Notes under the pieces: generated by a model | Told to the model about the DNA's origin: nothing | Database searches by the model: none | The model's input: only the letters and a program-made list of their open reading frames with translations | Shown: positions 53,414 through 61,623 of the stretch, piece by piece | Numbering within the stretch: position 1 is the first letter of the stretch | Layout: every line of letters begins with the position of its first letter | Program-made: the position numbers and the translations under genes | Assembly (NCBI RefSeq): GCF_002803065.1 | Contig: NZ_NNBL01000004.1 | Span: 469,909-533,908 of the forward strand | Reading direction: 5' to 3' | Source: Streptomyces sp. CB01635 | Lineage (GTDB): Bacteria; Actinomycetota; Actinomycetes; Streptomycetales; Streptomycetaceae | Length of the DNA stretch: 64,000 nucleotides

Positions 53414-55036
53414 TTACGCGGGCTTGGCCTTGAGCACGTTGATCCCGGGATAGGGCTGCGCCTGCACGCCGGTGATCTTCTTCGGGTCCCAGGCAGTCAT
53501 CAGCTCGTTGTGCACGACCGGGTAGAGCACGGCCTGCTCGGCGACGATGTCGATGTACTCCTGGATCATCGTCTTCTTCTTCGCCGGGTCCGGCTCGCGC
53601 GTGGCCTGGTCCATCAGCTTGAAGAGGTGCTTGGCGTCGGAGCTGCCCGCCCAGCGCGCATAGCCCATCCACAGGTTCGAGGGGCCGTAGTTGTAATGCA
53701 TGATCAGGTCGGCGTCGAGCCCGAACTGGTTGGGGTTCGAGGCGGCCGCCACGATCTGGTAGTCCTTCTTCTGGTCCATCTTCGTGAAGACGGCCGTGGT
53801 CTCCTGCGGGTCGAGCGTGGTCTTCACGCCGATCGCGTCCCACGACGCCTTGATCGTCGGCAGACAGTCCATGATCCACGACACGTTGACGGACATCAGG
53901 GAGACCGAGAGCCCGCTCACCCCGGCGTCCTTGAGGAGCTTCTTCGCCTTCTCGGGGTCGTAGTCGTACACCGTCTTCGCCGGCCGGTGGTCGGGGTTGC
54001 CCTCGTTCAGGAACGAACTCGCGCCCTTCCCGTGCCCCTTGAGCGCCACCTCGATCATCTTCTGCTTGTCGATGGCGTAGTGCAGCGCCTGGCGCACCCG
54101 CACGTCGTCGAACGGCTTGTGCGCGGTGTTGAACATCAGGAAGAGGTTGTTCATCCCGGCCCCGCCCTCGACGGTGAGGCCGCCCTTCTTCAGCTGGGCG
54201 ATGTTGGCGTACGGGATGTTGTCCGCGATCTGCGCGTCCGCGCTGCCACCGGAGATCTTCGCGACGCGGGGCGCGGCGTCCACGATGGTCAGCCAGTTCA
54301 TCTTCTTGAACGACGCTTTGAGCGGCCCGTTGTAGTCCGGATACGCCTCGAAGGTGGTGTTCGTCTTCGGCTGGTGCGAGGTCTGCCGGTACGGTCCCGA
54401 GCCCACCGCCTTGCCCTTGGTCGCGTCGTCCCACGCGCCCGGCTTCGAGAACACGTGCTTCGGCATGATCTTGGCGAGGGTCAGCCGCGCGGCCCCGTCG
54501 GGGAACGGGAACTTGAGGACGAGCTCGACGGAGTCGTCGCCCGTCTTCCTGACCTCCTTGAGCCAGCTCTCGAAGAACCCCTTGGCCAGAGACTGCGTGC
54601 CCGGGTCGAGGATCCGGTCGAAGACGAACACGACGTCGTCCGCCGTGACGGGCTTGCCGTCGTGCCACTTGGCGCCCGCGCGCAGGGTGAACTTCCAGGA
54701 GGTGGTGGCCAGTTCGGCGTCCGTCGGCACCCTCGTGGCGAGCGCCGCGTACGGCTCGCGCGTGATCGGGTCGGTGTCGAGGAGGCCCTCGTAGATGTGC
54801 TGGTTGCCGGCCATGGCGAAGGCCGACGCGGTCTGCGTCGGGTCCCAGCTTCCGTCGTTGCCGTACCCGATGACCGCGGTCAGCGAGGATCCGCCGCCCT
54901 TGCCGCCGCCCGTGTCGTTGGTGGACTTGGGCCCGGACGAACAGGCCGACAGGGAGGTGGAGATGGCAGCGGCCGCGCCGAGGGCGCCGGTGTACTTGAG
55001 GAAGGATCGGCGGCCGGTCGGCTCGTGGTCGCTCAT
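53414..55036 (-). CDS. ABC transporter substrate-binding lipoprotein (SBP_bac_5)
   Basis: 540 residues from ATG 55036, with GGAGG seven bases upstream. The signal has twin arginines (GRRSFLKYTGALG) and a lipobox LSAC with C32, so it is probably exported by Tat and lipid-anchored outside. The binding fold includes WKFTLRAGAKWHDGKPVTAD and AYGSRV-like elements of the Dpp/Opp class (VRVRQALHYAIDK). It is first in the operon and divergent from the FadR-type regulator. Confidence 0.94.
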   Translation of the reverse strand: MSDHEPTGRRSFLKYTGALGAAAAISTSLSACSSGPKSTNDTGGGKGGGSSLTAVIGYGNDGSWDPTQTASAFAMAGNQHIYEGLLDTDPITREPYAALATRVPTDAELATTSWKFTLRAGAKWHDGKPVTADDVVFVFDRILDPGTQSLAKGFFESWLKEVRKTGDDSVELVLKFPFPDGAARLTLAKIMPKHVFSKPGAWDDATKGKAVGSGPYRQTSHQPKTNTTFEAYPDYNGPLKASFKKMNWLTIVDAAPRVAKISGGSADAQIADNIPYANIAQLKKGGLTVEGGAGMNNLFLMFNTAHKPFDDVRVRQALHYAIDKQKMIEVALKGHGKGASSFLNEGNPDHRPAKTVYDYDPEKAKKLLKDAGVSGLSVSLMSVNVSWIMDCLPTIKASWDAIGVKTTLDPQETTAVFTKMDQKKDYQIVAAASNPNQFGLDADLIMHYNYGPSNLWMGYARWAGSSDAKHLFKLMDQATREPDPAKKKTMIQEYIDIVAEQAVLYPVVHNELMTAWDPKKITGVQAQPYPGINVLKAKPA

Positions 55037-55083
55037 GGTGCCTCCAGAGAGGGAGATGCGCGGGAGATCCAACGTCCTACGTC

Positions 55084-55097
55084 TTGGTAGCGACGTG
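55084..55097 (+). promoter_or_regulatory. Shared 14-nt motif, copy near the SBP promoter
   Basis: TTGGTAGCGACGTG. A second copy, TTGGTCCCGACATG, is at 55190-55203, by the regulator gene. The common form TTGGT-n2-CGACRTG in one divergent region suggests the binding site of the FadR-type regulator. Confidence 0.45.
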
Positions 55098-55189
55098 ACC
55101 ATAAGAGCGCCGGGAGGGCCGGTCAAGAGATCGCGCAGAGAAGCCCGGAGGGAAGGCCGGAGAGCTCCGGGAGCTGGGCGGGAAGAAGT

Positions 55190-55203
55190 TTGGTCCCGAC
55201 ATG
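55190..55203 (+). promoter_or_regulatory. Shared 14-nt motif, copy near the regulator gene
   Basis: TTGGTCCCGACATG, partly overlapped by the small palindrome GTCCC-GACAT-GGGAC (55193-55207). It overlaps an in-frame ATG at 55201, which argues that the regulator starts further down. Confidence 0.45.
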
Positions 55204-55239
55204 GGACGTGGGACGTCTGCTGCGCCTACGATGCGGCGC

Positions 55240-55974
55240 ATGTCTGAGGAGCCCAGGAACCCGGCGATCCGGCACCGCCGCGTCAGCCAGCAGGTCCAGC
55301 GCGCGGTCACACAGCTCATCCTGGACAGAGGGCTGCGGCCCGGCGAACTGCTGCCCACCGAGGCCGAGTTGATGGAATCGCTCGGCGTCAGCAGAAACTC
55401 CGTACGCGAGTCCCTCAAGGCACTCCAGGCACTCGACATCGTCGAGATCAGACACGGCTACGGCACCTACGTCGGCCAGGCCTCCCTCACCCCGCTCGCC
55501 GACGGCCTCACGTTCCGCACCCTGCTGCGCCCCGCCGCCGACGCGCACGCCCTCGCCGAGATCCTCCAGGTCCGCGAGATCCTCGAGGAAGGCCTGATCC
55601 GCAGGGTCGCCGCGGCTCCGCTCCCGCCGGAGATCCTCGACCGGCTCGACGACATCGTCCGGAAAATGGCCGCCGCGGGCCAGGTCGACGAGCCCTTCGC
55701 CGACCTCGACAGGGACTTCCACGAGACCCTGTACGGCTCGCTGGGCAACGAGCTGATCCCGCAGCTCCTCGGCGCGTTCTGGAACGTCTTCGACCGCGTC
55801 GCCGGCGCGCGCTCCTGGTCCAGCGACCCCGACCCCGACGTCACCGTCAGCCGCCACCGCGACATCGTCACCGCCCTGCGCGCCCAGGACGCCGTCGGCG
55901 CGCAGCGGGCCATGGCCCATCACTTCCGGGGCATCGAGGCACGCGCGGAACAGGAGACGAGAGGCGTCGAGTGA
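55240..55974 (+). CDS. FadR-subfamily GntR transcriptional regulator
   Basis: 244 residues from ATG 55240; ATG 55201 would give 257 but overlaps the putative operator. An N-terminal winged helix (LLPTEAELMESLGVSRNSVR, VEIRHGYGTYVG) precedes an all-helical FCD domain with metal-binding histidines (DRDFHETLYG, SRHRDIVTAL, AMAHHFRG). FCD domains bind small organic acids or sugar acids. It is divergent from the ABC/lyase operon and is its likely regulator. Confidence 0.9.
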   Translation: MSEEPRNPAIRHRRVSQQVQRAVTQLILDRGLRPGELLPTEAELMESLGVSRNSVRESLKALQALDIVEIRHGYGTYVGQASLTPLADGLTFRTLLRPAADAHALAEILQVREILEEGLIRRVAAAPLPPEILDRLDDIVRKMAAAGQVDEPFADLDRDFHETLYGSLGNELIPQLLGAFWNVFDRVAGARSWSSDPDPDVTVSRHRDIVTALRAQDAVGAQRAMAHHFRGIEARAEQETRGVE

Positions 55975-56378
55975 GCGCGCTGGATATCTGTGGAGTTACG
56001 CGCGCGCATTCCCCCGGCTTCAAACAGCATCGAGCATCCCCGTTCCGAATAGGGTGTTCGAATTCGCCCTCGCTACATAGAGCCCAGAGGTCGTTCCCAC
56101 TCTAATTGGCGCGCGTACCCGCCGGGGCGGGAAGCGTGAAATCCGACGGCGGCGGGGAGCCACCTGACGTGGGCGGAACGGCGGCCCGGGCATGCGATCT
56201 AAGGTGCGGGAAGGGCTGGGCGAATACCCGCGCCGGAGGTCGGGAATTGCCTCTCGCGTCACCCCGCTGACGATTCAGCGCCACGTCCCGTGTCTGCTCG
56301 TGGAATGGGGCCGTTGTTTCGGTTGACGCCGCCGCCCGCCGGGAAACGCACGGAACGTATGGACAGGAGCCAACGCCG
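55975..56378. other. 404-base intergenic region without recognised genes
   Basis: It follows the regulator stop and precedes the 71-residue gene. Short AT-richer patches (GAATAGGGTGTTCGAATTCG near 56047, CTACATAGAG near 56074) could be promoter elements. No hairpin, repeat or tRNA was recognised. Confidence 0.4.
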
Positions 56379-56594
56379 ATGAAGCCGCCAATCGGTTCTT
56401 ACGCCGTCGACATCAGCACCGGACAGGTGGGCCGGGTCATGGGGCACGAGGGTCCGTACGTACAGCTCCGGCCCTTCGGCGGCGGCCGCGAATGGGACTG
56501 TGCCCCGGACACGGTGCGAGTGGCGACGACTTCCGAGCGGCTGCGGGCGGCAACGGCCTATGCGAACGCGAGGAGCCGCGGCGAGGTCCCCTGA
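56379..56594 (+). CDS. Small conserved protein of unknown function
   Basis: 71 residues from ATG 56379, with AGGAG at workable spacing. The sequence has an SH3-like small-barrel look: GSYAVDISTGQVGRVMGHEG, VQLRPFGGGREWDC, then a short helix ending NARSRGEVP. Similar short proteins recur in Streptomyces genomes. No function is known to me. Confidence 0.75.
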   Translation: MKPPIGSYAVDISTGQVGRVMGHEGPYVQLRPFGGGREWDCAPDTVRVATTSERLRAATAYANARSRGEVP

Positions 56595-56675
56595 CTCCAC
56601 CTTGGGAGGTCCCGTGACCGCACCCCTTCGTAGGTCCCCGGCCCCCACCCCTTCGGCGTAGGCGAGAATAGGCGC

Positions 56676-56807
56676 ATGAGCCTGTTCCGCGACGACGGCA
56701 TCGTGCTGCGCACCCAGAAGCTGGGTGAAGCGGACCGCATCATGCTGTTTTCTCCCGGGGGGCGACCCCCGTACCCCCAGCCGGACACCCGTGGCGGCGT
56801 GCGATGA
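56676..56807 (+). pseudogene. Truncated duplicate of the recO 5' end
   Basis: The first 68 bases (56676-56743) are identical to the first 68 of recO (56804-56871). After 22 recO codons plus two bases the frame runs into unrelated sequence (LFSPGGRPPYPQ) and stops at a TGA that overlaps the real recO ATG as ATGA. The result is a 43-residue open frame. Its upstream region (GAATAGGCGC) looks like the original recO leader, so translation may start here and re-initiate at 56804. Confidence 0.85.
56752..56783 (-). repeat. 32-nt GC-hairpin element inside the recO duplication
   Basis: On the minus strand it reads CGGCTGGGGGTACGG...CCCCCGGGAG and matches 9072-9103 at 30 of 32 positions. It is followed after eight bases (AAAACAGC) by the duplicated recO sequence. 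It occupies most of the 60-base spacer between the two recO copies. Confidence 0.8.
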
Positions 56808-57553
56808 GCCTGTTCCGCGACGACGGCATCGTGCTGCGCACCCAGAAGCTGGGTGAAGCGGACCGCATCATCACGTTGCTCACTCGCAATCACGGGCGCG
56901 TGCGCGCCGTGGCGCGTGGTGTGCGGCGGACCAAGTCCAAGTTCGGGGCGCGGCTCGAGCCCTTCTCGCACGTCGACGTGCAGTTCTTCGCCCGGGGCAG
57001 CGAGCTGATCGGGCGCGGACTGCCCCTGTGTACCCAGAGCGAGACCATCGCCCCCTACGGCGGCGGCATCGTCAGCGACTACGCCCGCTACACCGCCGGC
57101 ACCGCCATGCTGGAGACCGCGGAACGCTTCACCGACCACGAGGGCGAGCCGGCCGTCCAGCAGTACCTCCTCCTGGTCGGCGGACTGCGGACCCTCTCCA
57201 GGGGCGAGCACGAACCCCACCTCGTCCTCGACGCCTTCCTGCTGCGCTCCCTCGCCGTGAACGGCTATGCCCCGAGTTTCGGCGACTGCGCGAAGTGCGG
57301 CCTCCCGGGCCCCAACCGGTTCTTCTCCGTCGGCGCGGGCGGCTCGGTTTGCGTCGACTGCCGGGTACCGGGCAGCGTCGTACCCTCACCGCAGGCCCTC
57401 ATCCTCCTCGGCGCGCTCCTGACCGGCGACTGGGAGACGGCGGACGCGTGCGAGGCACGCTTCGTCAGAGAGGGCAGCGGACTGGTGTCGGCGTATCTGC
57501 ACTGGCACCTGGAGCGCGGACTGCGCTCCCTGCGTTACGTAGAGAAAAGCTAG
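56804..57553 (+). CDS. recO: DNA repair protein RecO
   Basis: 249 residues from ATG 56804. An OB-fold N-terminal domain (MSLFRDDGIVLRTQKLGEAD, GRVRAVARGVRRTKSKFG) is followed by helices and a zinc-finger-like pair (CAKCGLPG and CVDCRVPG). RecO loads RecA onto SSB-coated gaps with RecR. The gene is complete, but no ribosome site precedes this ATG. The duplicated upstream copy supplies an overlapping ATGA that would allow translational coupling. Confidence 0.94.
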   Translation: MSLFRDDGIVLRTQKLGEADRIITLLTRNHGRVRAVARGVRRTKSKFGARLEPFSHVDVQFFARGSELIGRGLPLCTQSETIAPYGGGIVSDYARYTAGTAMLETAERFTDHEGEPAVQQYLLLVGGLRTLSRGEHEPHLVLDAFLLRSLAVNGYAPSFGDCAKCGLPGPNRFFSVGAGGSVCVDCRVPGSVVPSPQALILLGALLTGDWETADACEARFVREGSGLVSAYLHWHLERGLRSLRYVEKS

Positions 57554-57576
57554 AACTGAGCTAGGGGAGAGCCCAC

Positions 57577-58398
57577 ATGGCACGTCGCGGAATCCTCGGA
57601 CGGTCCCGCCGTGAGTACAAGACGCCCGAACCGCACCCGACGGGCGCGCGGCCGCCGAAGATCCCCGGCGAGCTGGTACCGGAGCACGTCGCCATCGTCA
57701 TGGACGGCAACGGCCGGTGGGCGAAGGAGCGCGGACTGCCGCGCACCGAGGGCCACAAGGTCGGCGCCGAGCGCGTCATGGACGTCCTCCAGGGCGCGAT
57801 CGAGATGGGCGTCGGGGCAATCTCGCTCTACGCCTTCTCCACGGAGAACTGGAAGCGCTCACCCGACGAGGTCCGCTTCCTCATGAACTTCAACCGCGAC
57901 TTCATCCGCAAGACCCGCGACCAGCTCGACGAGCTGGGCGTGCGGGTGCGCTGGGTGGGCCGTATGCCCAAGCTGTGGAAGTCGGTCGCCCAGGAGCTGG
58001 AGATCTCCCAGGAGCAGACCAAGGGCAACGACAAGCTGACCCTGTACTTCTGCATGAACTACGGCGGCCGCGCCGAGATCGCCGACGCCGCGCAGGCCAT
58101 CGCCGAGGACGTGAAGGCGGGCCGCCTCGACCCGTCGAAGGTGAGCGAGAAGACCTTCGCGAAGTACCTCTACTACCCGGACATGCCGGACGTCGACCTG
58201 TTCCTGCGCCCCAGCGGCGAGCAGCGCACCTCCAACTACCTGCTGTGGCAGAGCGCTTACGCCGAAATGGTCTTCCAGGACGTCCTGTGGCCCGACTTCG
58301 ACCGCCGCGACCTGTGGCGCGCCTGTCTCGAGTACGCCTCCCGGGACCGCCGCTTCGGCGGCGCCATCCCGAACGAGGAACAGATCGCCAACAGCTGA
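57577..58398 (+). CDS. uppS: Undecaprenyl/polyprenyl diphosphate synthase (cis-isoprenyltransferase)
   Basis: 273 residues from ATG 57577, with GGGGAG upstream. Signature motifs: VAIVMDGNGRWAKERGLPR (catalytic Asp), LYAFSTENWKRS, MNYGGRAEI and the C-terminal DLFLRPSGEQRTSNYLLWQ. It makes the lipid carrier for cell-wall synthesis. It starts 23 bases after recO and is probably co-transcribed. A perfect 15-bp terminator stem follows. Confidence 0.96.
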   Translation: MARRGILGRSRREYKTPEPHPTGARPPKIPGELVPEHVAIVMDGNGRWAKERGLPRTEGHKVGAERVMDVLQGAIEMGVGAISLYAFSTENWKRSPDEVRFLMNFNRDFIRKTRDQLDELGVRVRWVGRMPKLWKSVAQELEISQEQTKGNDKLTLYFCMNYGGRAEIADAAQAIAEDVKAGRLDPSKVSEKTFAKYLYYPDMPDVDLFLRPSGEQRTSNYLLWQSAYAEMVFQDVLWPDFDRRDLWRACLEYASRDRRFGGAIPNEEQIANS

Positions 58399-58405
58399 TC
58401 AAACG

Positions 58406-58439
58406 GCTGTGGGGGGTACTCGGAAGTACCCCCCACAGC
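58406..58439. terminator. Strong bidirectional terminator between uppS and zur
   Basis: GCTGTGGGGGGTACT pairs perfectly, 15 of 15, with AGTACCCCCCACAGC across a CGGA tetraloop. It begins eight bases past the uppS stop and 21 bases before the zur stop. Confidence 0.9.
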
Positions 58440-58459
58440 ACGCGAAAGAAAAACGGCGC

Positions 58460-58873
58460 TCAGCTCTCCGCGGCGGCGCGCGCGCACTCCGCGCACGTAC
58501 CGAAGATCTCCACCGTGTGCGCCACGTTCACATACCCGTGCTCCGAGGCGATCGCCTCGGCCCACTTCTCCACGGCCGGCCCCTCGACCTCGACCGCCTT
58601 GCCGCACACCCGGCACACCAGGTGATGGTGGTGCTCGCCGCTGGAGCAGCGCCGGTAGACGGCCTCGCCGTCGGACGTGCGCAGGACATCGACCTCGCCC
58701 GCGTCGGCGAGGGACTGCAGGGTGCGGTAGACGGTCGTCAGACCCACCGAGTCACCCTTGTGCTTGAGGACGTCGTGGAGCTCCTGGGCACTGCGGAACT
58801 CGTCCACCTCGTCGAGCGCCGCCGCCACGGCCGCACGCTGGCGGGTCGACCTGCCTCGAACCGGGGCTCCCAC
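58460..58873 (-). CDS. zur: Fur-family zinc uptake regulator Zur
   Basis: 137 residues from GTG 58873, with GAGGAGG upstream. A winged helix (VGLTTVYRTLQSLADAGEVD) is followed by a metal domain with HHHHLVCRVCGKAVEVEG and the second pair CAECARAAAES. Position at the end of a znuACB operon and the CxxC pairs point to Zur rather than Fur. It would repress znuA when zinc is sufficient. Confidence 0.93.
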   Translation of the reverse strand: MGAPVRGRSTRQRAAVAAALDEVDEFRSAQELHDVLKHKGDSVGLTTVYRTLQSLADAGEVDVLRTSDGEAVYRRCSSGEHHHHLVCRVCGKAVEVEGPAVEKWAEAIASEHGYVNVAHTVEIFGTCAECARAAAES

Positions 58874-58932
58874 TGTTGCCTCCTCGGATTTACTGCCGGC
58901 GGCCCATTGTGCCAGGCCGCGCGGGGCCCGGG

Positions 58933-59829
58933 TCAGACCTCGGCCCCGGCCTGACCGGGGATCCGGCCCGGAATAGCGCACTCCGCCGGGTCACCGGCCG
59001 CGCTCGCCGCCGCCCGTGCCCTGCGCCTGGCCAGCGGCGTGGCGATCAGGCTGAAGACGATGAACGCCGCGATGGTCAGCAGCACGATCGTCGCGCCGGG
59101 CGGGATCTCGACGTAGTAGTTGGTGATGGTGCCGCCCAGCGTAGTGGTGACGCCGATGGCGACGGCGATCGCGAACGTCGCCGCGAAGCTCCGCGTCAGC
59201 TGCTGCGCCGCCGCCACCGGGACCACCATCAGCGCCGACACCAGGAGCAGGCCCACGACGCGCATCGCGACGGTGACGGTCGCCGCCGCGGTCACCGCGA
59301 CGAGCAGGTTCAGGACGCGCACCGGCAGGCCGGTGACCCGGGCGAACTCCTCGTCCTGGCTGACCGCGAACAGCTGCCGGCGCAGACCGATCGTGACCAG
59401 GGCGACGAACCCGGCGAGGACACAGATCGCCACGAGGTCGCTCTGCGAGACGGTCGACAGCGAACCGAAGAGATAGCTCTGCAGATTCGCCGTGGAGCCG
59501 CCGGGGGCGAGGTTGATCAGCATCACGCCGCCCGCCATACCCCCGTAGAAGAGCATCGCGAGCGCGATGTCGCCGCGCGTCTTCCCGTACCAGCGGATCA
59601 GCTCCATGATCACCACGCCGACCACGGAGACGGCCATCGCCATCCACACGGGCGACGTGGAGAGCAGGAAGCCGAGGCCGACGCCCGTCATCGCGACATG
59701 GCCGATGCCGTCGCCCATCAGGGCCTGCCTGCGCTGGACGAGATAGATGCCGATCGCGGGGGCGGTGATGCCGACCAGGACCGCGGCGAGCAGGGCCCGC
59801 TGCATGAAGGCGGAGTCGAGGAATTCCAT
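58933..59829 (-). CDS. znuB: Zinc ABC transporter permease ZnuB
   Basis: 298 residues from ATG 59829, one base after the znuC stop. Seven to eight helices with AIGIYLVQRRQALMGDGIGH, typical of the ABC-3 family, and YFLFGSLSTVSQSD-like elements (SYLFGSLSTVS). It forms the zinc channel in the cytoplasmic membrane. The C-terminal tail is hydrophilic and Ala/Arg-rich. Confidence 0.94.
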   Translation of the reverse strand: MEFLDSAFMQRALLAAVLVGITAPAIGIYLVQRRQALMGDGIGHVAMTGVGLGFLLSTSPVWMAMAVSVVGVVIMELIRWYGKTRGDIALAMLFYGGMAGGVMLINLAPGGSTANLQSYLFGSLSTVSQSDLVAICVLAGFVALVTIGLRRQLFAVSQDEEFARVTGLPVRVLNLLVAVTAAATVTVAMRVVGLLLVSALMVVPVAAAQQLTRSFAATFAIAVAIGVTTTLGGTITNYYVEIPPGATIVLLTIAAFIVFSLIATPLARRRARAAASAAGDPAECAIPGRIPGQAGAEV

Positions 59830-59830
59830 G

Positions 59831-60613
59831 TCAGCTCAGCAGTCCTGTGCGTACGGGGGTGAGATCCGAGGTGTGCGGGTGGACGTGGTCGTGGCCCGGC
59901 AGCGCGTGCTGGCCCACCGCCTCGGGCGGCGGCCCGTCGTGCAGGACACAGCCGTCGCGCAAGACGATCGCGCGGTCGATCAGCGGCTCCAGGGGACCCA
60001 GCTCGTGCAGGACGAGCAGCACGGAGGCACCTGCCGCGACCTGCGCCCGCAGCGTCTGAGCGAGGATCTCCTGGCTCGCCAGGTCGACGCCCGCCATGGG
60101 CTCGTCCATGATCAGCAGCTCGGGCTCGGAGGCCAGGGCACGCGCGATCAGCACGCGCTGGTGCTGGCCGCCGGAGAGCGCGTCCACCGAGTCCTTGGCA
60201 CGGTCGGCCATCCCGACCAGGTCCAGCGCCCGGCGCACCGCCTCACGGTCGGCCTTGCGCAGCAGCCCGAACCGGGCCCGCGACAGCCGCCCCGAGGACA
60301 CGACCTCGGTGACCGTGGCCGGCACACCGCCCGCGGCGGTCGTCCGCTGCGGCACGTACCCGACCCGCGCCCAGTCCCGGAACCGCCGCCGTGGCGTACC
60401 GAAGATCTCGACCTCGCCGCCGCTGACCGGCACCTGCCCGATCACCGTACGGACGGCCGTCGACTTGCCCGAACCATTGGCGCCGAGCAGGGCCACGACC
60501 TCACCGCGGCGCACGGTCAGATCGATGCCGCGCAGCACGGGACGCGAGCCGAGCTCGGCCGTCACGCTGCGCAGGGCTATGACGGGCTCGCCGGCCTTCA
60601 CCGATGCGTCCAT
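59831..60613 (-). CDS. znuC: Zinc ABC transporter ATPase ZnuC
   Basis: 260 residues from ATG 60613, which has GGAGGA seven bases upstream; a GTG at 60634 overlapping znuA is possible. Walker A LLGANGSGKSTAVRT, signature LSGGQHQRVLIARAL, Walker B LLIMDEPMAGVD and the H-loop LHE are complete. It powers ZnuB. Confidence 0.94.
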   Translation of the reverse strand: MDASVKAGEPVIALRSVTAELGSRPVLRGIDLTVRRGEVVALLGANGSGKSTAVRTVIGQVPVSGGEVEIFGTPRRRFRDWARVGYVPQRTTAAGGVPATVTEVVSSGRLSRARFGLLRKADREAVRRALDLVGMADRAKDSVDALSGGQHQRVLIARALASEPELLIMDEPMAGVDLASQEILAQTLRAQVAAGASVLLVLHELGPLEPLIDRAIVLRDGCVLHDGPPPEAVGQHALPGHDHVHPHTSDLTPVRTGLLS

Positions 60614-60630
60614 GCCGCTGTCCTCCGTGG

Positions 60631-61587
60631 TCACTTGGCGCCGAGCGCCGTCTGCAGGGCCTTCAGATTCGAATCCATCACCTGGATGTAGTCGTCGCCC
60701 TTGGACTTGTCCGTGATGCCCTCGAGCGGGTCGAGCACATCGGTCTTGAGGTGCGCGTCGCCCGCGAGGGTCTTCGCCGTCCTGTCGCTGACGAGCGTCT
60801 CGTAGAAGATCGTGGTCACCCCGTCGGCCTTCGCCATGCTCTGGAGATCCTTCACGCGCGCCGCGCTGGGCTCGCTCTCCGGGTCGAGACCGCTGATGGC
60901 CTCCTCGGTGAGCCCGTACCGCTCGGCCAGATAGCCGAAGGCCGCATGGGTCGTGATGAACACCTTCGAGCCGGTGTCCTTCAGCCCGTCCTTGAACCGC
61001 GTGTTGAGCCCGTCGAGCTTGCCGACCAGCGCCGCGGTGTTCTTCCTGTACGCCGCCGCGTGATCCGGGTCGGCCTTCTCGAAGGCCTTGCCCACGCCCT
61101 CGGCGACCTCGGCGTACCTCACCGGGTCCAGCCAGATGTGCGGGTCACTGCCGCCCTCCGAGCCGTGCTCGTGGTCGTGCTCCTCGGCGTGCCCGCCGAC
61201 CTCGGTGCCGTGCTTCTCCAGATGCGTCAGGGAGGCCGCATCAACCTTGGTCTTGATCCCGGACTGCTGGATCGCGTCGTCGACGGCCGGCTGGAGGCCC
61301 TTGAGATAGAGGGCGACGCCCGCGTCCTGGAGCTGCGCGGTTTGCTTGGCGCTGATCTCCAGGTCGTGCGGCTCCTGGCCGGGCTTGGTCAGATTGGTGA
61401 CGGCGACGTGGTCCCCGCCGATCTGCTCCGCGAGGTACTGCATCGGATAGAACGACGCCACCACCGCGAGCTTGCCGTCGCTGTTCCTGCCGTCACCCGA
61501 GGAGGCGGAGCAGGCCGACAGGGCCGTGAGGCCGAGCACGGTGACGGAGGCGACAGCGGCGGTGGGTATGAGGCGTCGTACGTTCAT
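60631..61587 (-). CDS. znuA: Zinc-binding lipoprotein ZnuA
   Basis: 318 residues from ATG 61587; an ATG at 61596 would add three. Signal with lipobox LSAC. A His-rich acidic loop (HAEEHDHEHGSEGGSDPHIW) and metal-site motifs (VASFYPMQYLAEQI, HDLEISAKQ, HAAFGYLAERYGL) are typical of the cluster A-I family. It captures Zn2+ outside the cell for ZnuBC. A Zur-box-like sequence overlaps the start codon, and no ribosome site is visible, so the message may be leaderless. Confidence 0.94.
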   Translation of the reverse strand: MNVRRLIPTAAVASVTVLGLTALSACSASSGDGRNSDGKLAVVASFYPMQYLAEQIGGDHVAVTNLTKPGQEPHDLEISAKQTAQLQDAGVALYLKGLQPAVDDAIQQSGIKTKVDAASLTHLEKHGTEVGGHAEEHDHEHGSEGGSDPHIWLDPVRYAEVAEGVGKAFEKADPDHAAAYRKNTAALVGKLDGLNTRFKDGLKDTGSKVFITTHAAFGYLAERYGLTEEAISGLDPESEPSAARVKDLQSMAKADGVTTIFYETLVSDRTAKTLAGDAHLKTDVLDPLEGITDKSKGDDYIQVMDSNLKALQTALGAK

Positions 61588-61601
61588 GACACTCATTTTC
61601 A
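61587..61601 (-). promoter_or_regulatory. Zur-box-like site overlapping the znuA start
   Basis: On the minus strand TGAAAATGAGTGTCA, an imperfect 15-mer palindrome close to the Streptomyces Zur consensus TGAAAATGATTTTCA. Confidence 0.6.
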
Positions 61602-61608
61602 ACAAATC

Positions 61609-61623
61609 TGGAAACGATTGTCA
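61609..61623 (-). promoter_or_regulatory. Second Zur-box-like site upstream of znuA
   Basis: On the minus strand TGACAATCGTTTCCA, also an imperfect 15-mer. Its centre is 22 bases, two helical turns, from the first site, so two Zur dimers could bind on one face. Confidence 0.6.
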
